From Glandiceps talaboti (lineage: Eukaryota > Hemichordata > Enteropneusta > Spengelidae): DNA of 64,000 bases. Below are positions 59,111 to 64,000 of this stretch, in pieces. The translations under genes and the position numbers were made by a program. Position 1 is the first letter of the stretch. Each line of letters begins with the position of its first letter. The notes below the pieces were generated by a model that did no database searches, was not told the DNA's origin, and saw only the letters and a list, made by a program, of their open reading frames with translations. The stretch spans positions 5,922,953 through 5,986,952 of the forward strand of contig NC_135571.1 in the NCBI RefSeq assembly GCF_964340395.1, written 5' to 3'.

Positions 59111-60044
59111 ACACGTAAATTGTCTGGCATTAGTAAAGTTGATGGGTTATCTGGGTGAGTAGGCTGAATACAGTTAAGGTGTGAAAGAACCACACACATT
59201 TCTATGCATAAGCTTTTATCGGCATTGTATCTCACTCTATGCAAATATTTCGAGTGGAGAGGTGTTTAAATATCATCGTACTTAGTGTCACATGGAATTG
59301 ACATGTCGCATATTTATATCGAACGAATACACTCGTCAGTTAAATTATACTAAAGGTTAAACACACTTCAGGTTTTGATTTCGTCATTACAGATATATCT
59401 TTCAGATTGAATTCTTTTTGAGAAGTGGTGTATGTACACAGCTGAGGTGATGTGTGTACAGTGTTGCCGCGGATACAAATGTAGCATAACGCTATCTGTG
59501 GCAATGTTATAAGCTACAGAAGTACTTTTAAAAAACATTCATTGCATTATAAACAGATCACAGTATTAAAAATTACTCAATCTCTTGATAAGTCAATTTT
59601 TTGCCATTTCATTGTTTTGCTGTATTGTATTAAAAATAATATCAAAATTAATACTGAACCTGTTTTGTTGTAATTTAACTATATAAACTCTTCTCTGTTA
59701 CCATGGTTTCCAATCAAAACTGTCTTCAAATATACATGTTGACTATTGTCGAGGAAAAAGTTCAAATTTTGCCATGTTTGTCGATTAGTACCACTTGGTT
59801 TAGACCTGTATGTTTAGATCCGATGATCATGGATTACTACTTACTTTATATAAGTGGAGTAATAGGGATTACATAGGATCATGCCTTTCTTCTACACCAA
59901 CCTTTTCTACATCTCTGCTAGACAAGCTTTTCATATCTAAATGTGAATCCAAAGCCGACATTGGCCTTTAAGTTTAGCTAATGTTACATACATGTAGGCA
60001 CTATTTTTAAGTTGCAGCTTAAATATATATGCAATACTTAATTT
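59111..60044. other. no gene seen
   Basis: Unique AT-rich sequence without recognisable exon or repeat. Confidence 0.45.
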
Positions 60045-60365
60045 TAATACATGACTGGCTCCCCAGTCATTTTTACCAGGGTTTCAAAACAAAATGATGT
60101 GTGATTTACAAAGGTTATAGTGCACAAGCAGTTAAAACCTTTGAGCATTGAGCTTTCGATCTGTCTTGGTCAACAATCCTCATACCATGGAATTTGTCAT
60201 TCTCATCGTCAACCAAGACAGGTGGAAAGCTCAACGCTAAAAAATTGAACTGATTGTATGTTATAACCTTTGTAAATCATTTACTCTACCAAGCTGATGA
60301 TCATTTTTGGTCAAAAATGTGATAAACTATGCCACTTTTACCCCTTTCCCTTGCTGTTATTGTGT
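60045..60365 (+). repeat. family 2 dispersed repeat, interrupted copy
   Basis: CCCCAGTCATTTTTACCAGG, GTTTCAAAACAAA on the left and AACTATGCCACTTTTACCCC, TTTCCCTTGCTGTTA on the right match one unit of the 27215 repeat, split by the inverted repeat at 60101. Confidence 0.65.
60101..60280. mobile_element. 180-bp foldback element inside a family 2 repeat
   Basis: Left arm (60101-60173) GTGATTTACAAAGGTTATAG, AGCAGTTAAAACCTTTGAGC, ATTGAGCTTTCGATCTGTCT faces right arm (60208-60280) AGACAGGTGGAAAGCTCAAC, TATAACCTTTGTAAATCAT. Arms are about 73 bp with about 75-80 percent pairing by eye; the loop is about 35 bp. MITE-like; target duplication not clear. Confidence 0.78.
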
Positions 60366-60497
60366 TTATGAAACCCTACAGTAAGAATACTGAGTATATA
60401 TTTAAAGAACACAACCATACATAGTAAAACCAGGCATGATGACTTGATCTATGTTTTATCACAGTTGGAATTTGAAAGCTTTTTTCCTGGCAACCTG

Positions 60498-60752
60498 TAG
60501 CTTAACCCTTGTTGTACAGTATCGGTAGTGCTTGAGTGTGATATAACTGGAAACCAGTGTGGTTATAATATGTGTTCAACTGGACAGGATTCCAAAGTGT
60601 TTACTGTCAGTGATAGCGTGATATATGCCCTGAAGCCCCACTGTACAGTAGAGTGGATGGCTTGTGATTCTATAAGCAAAGAGATGGCAATAGTGTATAC
60701 TGTATCCAGTGAAATACTACATGTATATGCATGCATATTTGGAAAAGTTTGC
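60498..60752 (+). CDS. candidate small reading frame, Cys-rich, unidentified
   Basis: About 84 codons stay open from after a TAG at 60495 to a TAG at 60750. The sequence has mixed, protein-like composition with eight or more cysteines (for example ECDITGNQCGYNMCSTGQD and ALKPHCTVEWMACDS) and is not tandemly repetitive. No ATG in good context at its start, no clear splice sites and no family recognised. Most likely chance or a relic. Confidence 0.15.
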
Positions 60753-62639
60753 TAGGGTAGCCAGGAAACAGCAAAAGCTGATTTCCACCTGAGCCCTGTT
60801 ATAACTCATAACAAATATACCAATCAAAAACAAGAAAATACAAAGTTATATGAAAGAGGTAGCAAAGATTAACAAGACAAGATAATGGAAGGAGACAAGT
60901 GATGGCCTCCTTGAAAAATAACGCCTGCCTAGTTCAGAAACAACAGACATTTGAGTCTCTAAAAGATGTGTGTGATACAGCAATCAAATTATGATTATTT
61001 TTCTATTTCTAAAAATAACATAATCACATTTAATAAACTGCACAATAACGTAATTGTCACAATGACTACTTATAAGAAATTAATTTGAAATTTGATTGGG
61101 TATTTTCATAAATCTGCCGATAGACGAGACATTTTGATAATTAGTCTTGATGAATCTGTCAATCATTTAAAATATATAAAAAGCTGTCCAAAAGGTTTTG
61201 AAGATGAGTGTCAGTTTGAAATAATGTAGAACTAAGTCTACGTAGTCGTGTTGCATTCTATGGAACACAGATGGTTTTATTGATCTTTGTACAGACTAGA
61301 TACTTTCTGCATAATTTGAGAGCAACCAGACAAGACTTCTAATGCAATTAAATTCACATTTGATACCTTTGGTATTTCAAAATACGATGTACAAAATAAC
61401 CCCAATATTTCAAAGTTTGTATATGAATCATGTGCCCATATGGTATTATTTTCAGTGAGAATAAAATATAATGTTTAGTTTTTATATACTATTAGTATAT
61501 ACAAGTAAGCACATATGTTTCTTGAGTCACATTTCTCCCATGTTTCCAGGTAATATCAAAGTTGAAATGAGTGATACAAACTTTTGTAACCTTTGACATA
61601 AAGTGGGATTATGGGAAAATCCAATATGGCAGCCACATCTTAAAACTTGAAGTTCACAAATTTAGATAACTAGTATTCTAAATTGGAGAAATAGGAAGAA
61701 AAATAACTAGTTGAGAGTGTCAAAAAAACCAAAGTAGACTACGAAAGACAGCTTTTTCAATTTCTTATTCCAGTTTATGCAACTGAGCAAATTTGGGATA
61801 TTAAAGTGCAAACAGTCCGGATGATTACTTTGTTCTCAGTTTGGGCATGGGTGCTAGGCTTGTTGCCTGGCCTGGGTGATTCTGAGATAGGCTGGCCTGA
61901 CAGCCTTGAAAGTCTTCACAGTTCCCATAAAGCTAACTGTAATAGCGAGCATGCAATATCAGACATGTACAAACATGTAACCTTGTCATATAGTTGGAAA
62001 ACCCACATGGAAGTGTGTTATATCTTTGTGCATCTACACGCATGTATCAAATATAAATGATTTGGAGGTAGCAATTCCCGCACAAAAATGAATGATAAAA
62101 AATAACGACACTGAAGGCAATCATTGGTAATCTAAAAAAGTATACATATTCTGATAAGAGTTGAGATTTATGATGTAGTACCCACGTAGTTGAGTAGGAT
62201 CAGAGAGGTTACGGTAAAATGTCACTGTTTTGTCAATGATATTTCCAAAGTCCTCAATAGTTTTGGAGTGTCATCGTAAGTGATACAGTTGGTGTGAAAT
62301 TTCAACGTGGCAATTTTTCAAGTACCATCAAACCTGAAATAGAACAGAATGTGTTCAAATTTGTAGTTGAAGGGGTGTCTCTTTATTTCCTGTTAGTTGG
62401 CTCTGTAATCAGCTGAATGATAAGAGATGCTATTAACGTAAGTTTTGAACAGAAAATAGCTTTAATTTTGACAATGAGAATTTGCTCAAAAAACCGTGGT
62501 TATGTTTAAGTTTATCTGTATGTTTCTGTGTAATGTGTAAGGACTGTTAGCATTGAACGGTAATGATAAAGTCAATATATTGACTTTGCTAGAGTATCGA
62601 GTAATGGACTGACTGATAGTACATAAGGGGACAACTTAG
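60753..62639. other. 1.9 kb without gene
   Basis: Unique AT-rich sequence. A perfect 20-bp palindrome lies at 62568-62587 (AAAGTCAATA and its reverse complement). A frame starting ATG at 61821 has a hydrophobic N-terminus but no further support. Confidence 0.45.
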
Positions 62640-62679
62640 TAATGTGTACAGTACTGGACCCCCTAACTTAGTGTGTTGC

Positions 62680-63600
62680 AATAAGGTAGAATTATTTGAT
62701 AGATGTACATGTGATAGTCTAGCTGCTAGACTGTCAGCCTTTCTTTTGATTTATGTGACTGACAGTTGTTGTTGCATGGGAGGGACACTTCAAGAGTGTT
62801 TCCACCTGAGCTGCTCACCAGAGGTAATACTAGCTGTCATGCTCTGGTTTTGTTCAGCAACCTTATGGGCACAGGGCCAGGTCTTCCTATAGTATAAGAC
62901 TACCATATGTACCTATACATACAGGCTAGGGTATAAAGTCTGTGATACACTATATAGAGTGTAGTTACATGTACACCTGATAAGTATTTAAATATTTGAC
63001 TGAGTGGCCACCCTTCCACATACATTAGTCGTGAGGTTTACATGTAAGTGCCTGTTTGATGTTCAGCAGTCAGCTACATGTGGTCATAATGCTAGCCCAG
63101 TTGGAAAGCAGTTTTTGAACTGTACTGTATGGAGAACTATATAATCTAACTGCTAGAACCTTGGGCAATTCTGCTTATGTTAAAGGTTCCATATAGCTAA
63201 AGGCTTGGCTCCTGGCACCGAGGCGGCCGTACTATCATCACTTTCCAGCTTTATTTGGCAACCTCATGCAGTGCAAGTCTGAGGTTTTACTACAGGATAT
63301 GATACTTACATGTACATGTACTTTAGTGGCCAAAGGTTGCGTAGTACCAAAACCTTGGTTCAGGGTACCCAGACAGAGGAACATGTACTGTCATCACCTT
63401 TCGACCTTATTCAGCAATGTAGTGACATACTGAGATCTGAGGTCTTACTACGTACATGAACATGTACTACATGTTGTGTAGCTATGTTGCTTTAATACTA
63501 AAATTGGCCAAAGCTTGCATAGTACCAAAACCTTGGGGCTGAGGGCACCAGTCCAGACAGAGGTACTACCATCACCTTTCGGCTTTATTCAGCAAAGTGC
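62680..63600. repeat. degenerate tandem array, unit about 160-190 bp
   Basis: Units carry an AAAACCTTGG phrase, GACAGAGGTACTA, CCATCACCTTTCGGCTTTAT, TTCAGCAA.GT and GAGATCTGAGGTTTTACTAC. Clearest from 63190 on, weaker to the left. Confidence 0.7.
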
Positions 63601-63930
63601 TGAGATCTGAGGTTTTACTACAAGACCAAATGAGCGCTCTTACGGTACCTGGACATGGCGTCATTATTCGACAATTTTCCAAGGTTCTACATGTGTGTGT
63701 AGGTCGTACTACAAGACTAAAAGAGCTTGTACCTTGACATGAAGTCATTATTTGACAACCTTCCAAGGTCCTACATGTACATATAGGTCTTACTACAAGA
63801 CTTGAAGAGCTAGTACCTGGACATGACGTCATTATTTGACAACTTTCCAAGGTCCTACATGTACATATAGGTCGTATTACAAGACTTGAAGAGCTAGTAC
63901 CTGGACATGACGTCATTACACAGTCGAGAA
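63601..63930. repeat. 84-bp tandem array with CRE-like words, four units
   Basis: TTGACAACTTTCCAAGGTCC, TACATGTACATATAGGTCGT, ACTACAAGACTTGAAGAGCT and AGTACCTGGACATGACGTCA recur every 84 bp. TGACGTCA is perfect at 63824-63831 and 63908-63915; the two left units read TGGCGTCA and TGAAGTCA. 84 is 28 codons, which explains a 114-codon minus-strand repeat frame that I do not call. Confidence 0.93.
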
Positions 63931-64000
63931 TTCAATGTTTAAAGTACTTATCAGTGTAGATGGATTAGAAGTGTTAGATATGAATATTGTAGATGTTTTC
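63931..64000. other. window end
   Basis: Short unique sequence; nothing recognised. Confidence 0.4.

Noticed and set aside
61821-62060. Small secreted protein starting at the ATG at 61821
   Set aside because: Hydrophobic start only; no cleavage-site pattern, family, splice or regulatory support.
63572-63916. 114-codon Ser/Thr-rich minus frame
   Set aside because: By-product of the 84-bp tandem repeat, whose length is a multiple of three.

Overview
This is a window of AT-rich animal (metazoan) nuclear DNA with almost no coding sequence. It has spliced-gene signals, many microsatellites and minisatellites, short non-autonomous DNA transposons, a tRNA-derived SINE and retroposon tails. There is no operon structure and no prokaryotic signal. 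The repeat content, including the frequent palindrome TACATGTA, suggests a marine invertebrate (lophotrochozoan or invertebrate deuterostome). I cannot fix the phylum from sequence alone.

The one gene I can name is at the left end on the + strand. An uninterrupted 261-codon first exon (2661-3443) ends in a consensus splice donor (GTAAGT). Its protein reads as the N-terminal region of a cyclic nucleotide phosphodiesterase of family 3 (PDE3): a short cytosolic leader with NGYV..VSPL, about six hydrophobic helices, then IPVIRRRRTSS and RRTSLP, the conserved PKA-site block. The catalytic HD domain is not in the window. The rest, at least 60.5 kb, is most simply a very large intron 1, as in vertebrate PDE3 genes.

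That presumed intron is built largely from about thirty local tandem-repeat arrays with unit lengths from 2 to over 200 bp. Several arrays are interrupted by mobile elements, and neighbouring units then serve as built-in empty-site references: a 90-bp foldback MITE with a perfect 9-bp target duplication (30877-30966), a piggyBac-like MITE in TTAA (49017-49221), a GC-ended element with a 7-bp duplication (25086-25451), a TA-flanked element with a nested hairpin (31255-31668) and a tRNA-derived SINE (41081-41358). One palindromic MITE family occurs three times (6094, 14561, 23153), once with an internal tandem expansion. A degraded LINE tail (minus strand, 57257-57745) keeps its poly(A) and recognisable reverse-transcriptase C-terminal sequence.

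Other structure includes a 669/697-bp tandem duplication carrying a microsatellite born from a retroposon tail (19416-20784), a 26-bp minisatellite of about 48 units (21005-22275), a diverged 1.1-kb palindrome (42245-43345), shorter inverted repeats (14421, 47826, 50289, 51650, 60101), and arrays whose units multiply transcription-factor-like words: ATTGG (34025-34450), AGGTCA direct repeats (44134-44390) and TGACGTCA (63824-63915). Most long open frames here, including a 450-codon one, are by-products of tandem repeats and are not called as genes. Repeat boundaries were read by eye and are approximate unless exact bases are given.
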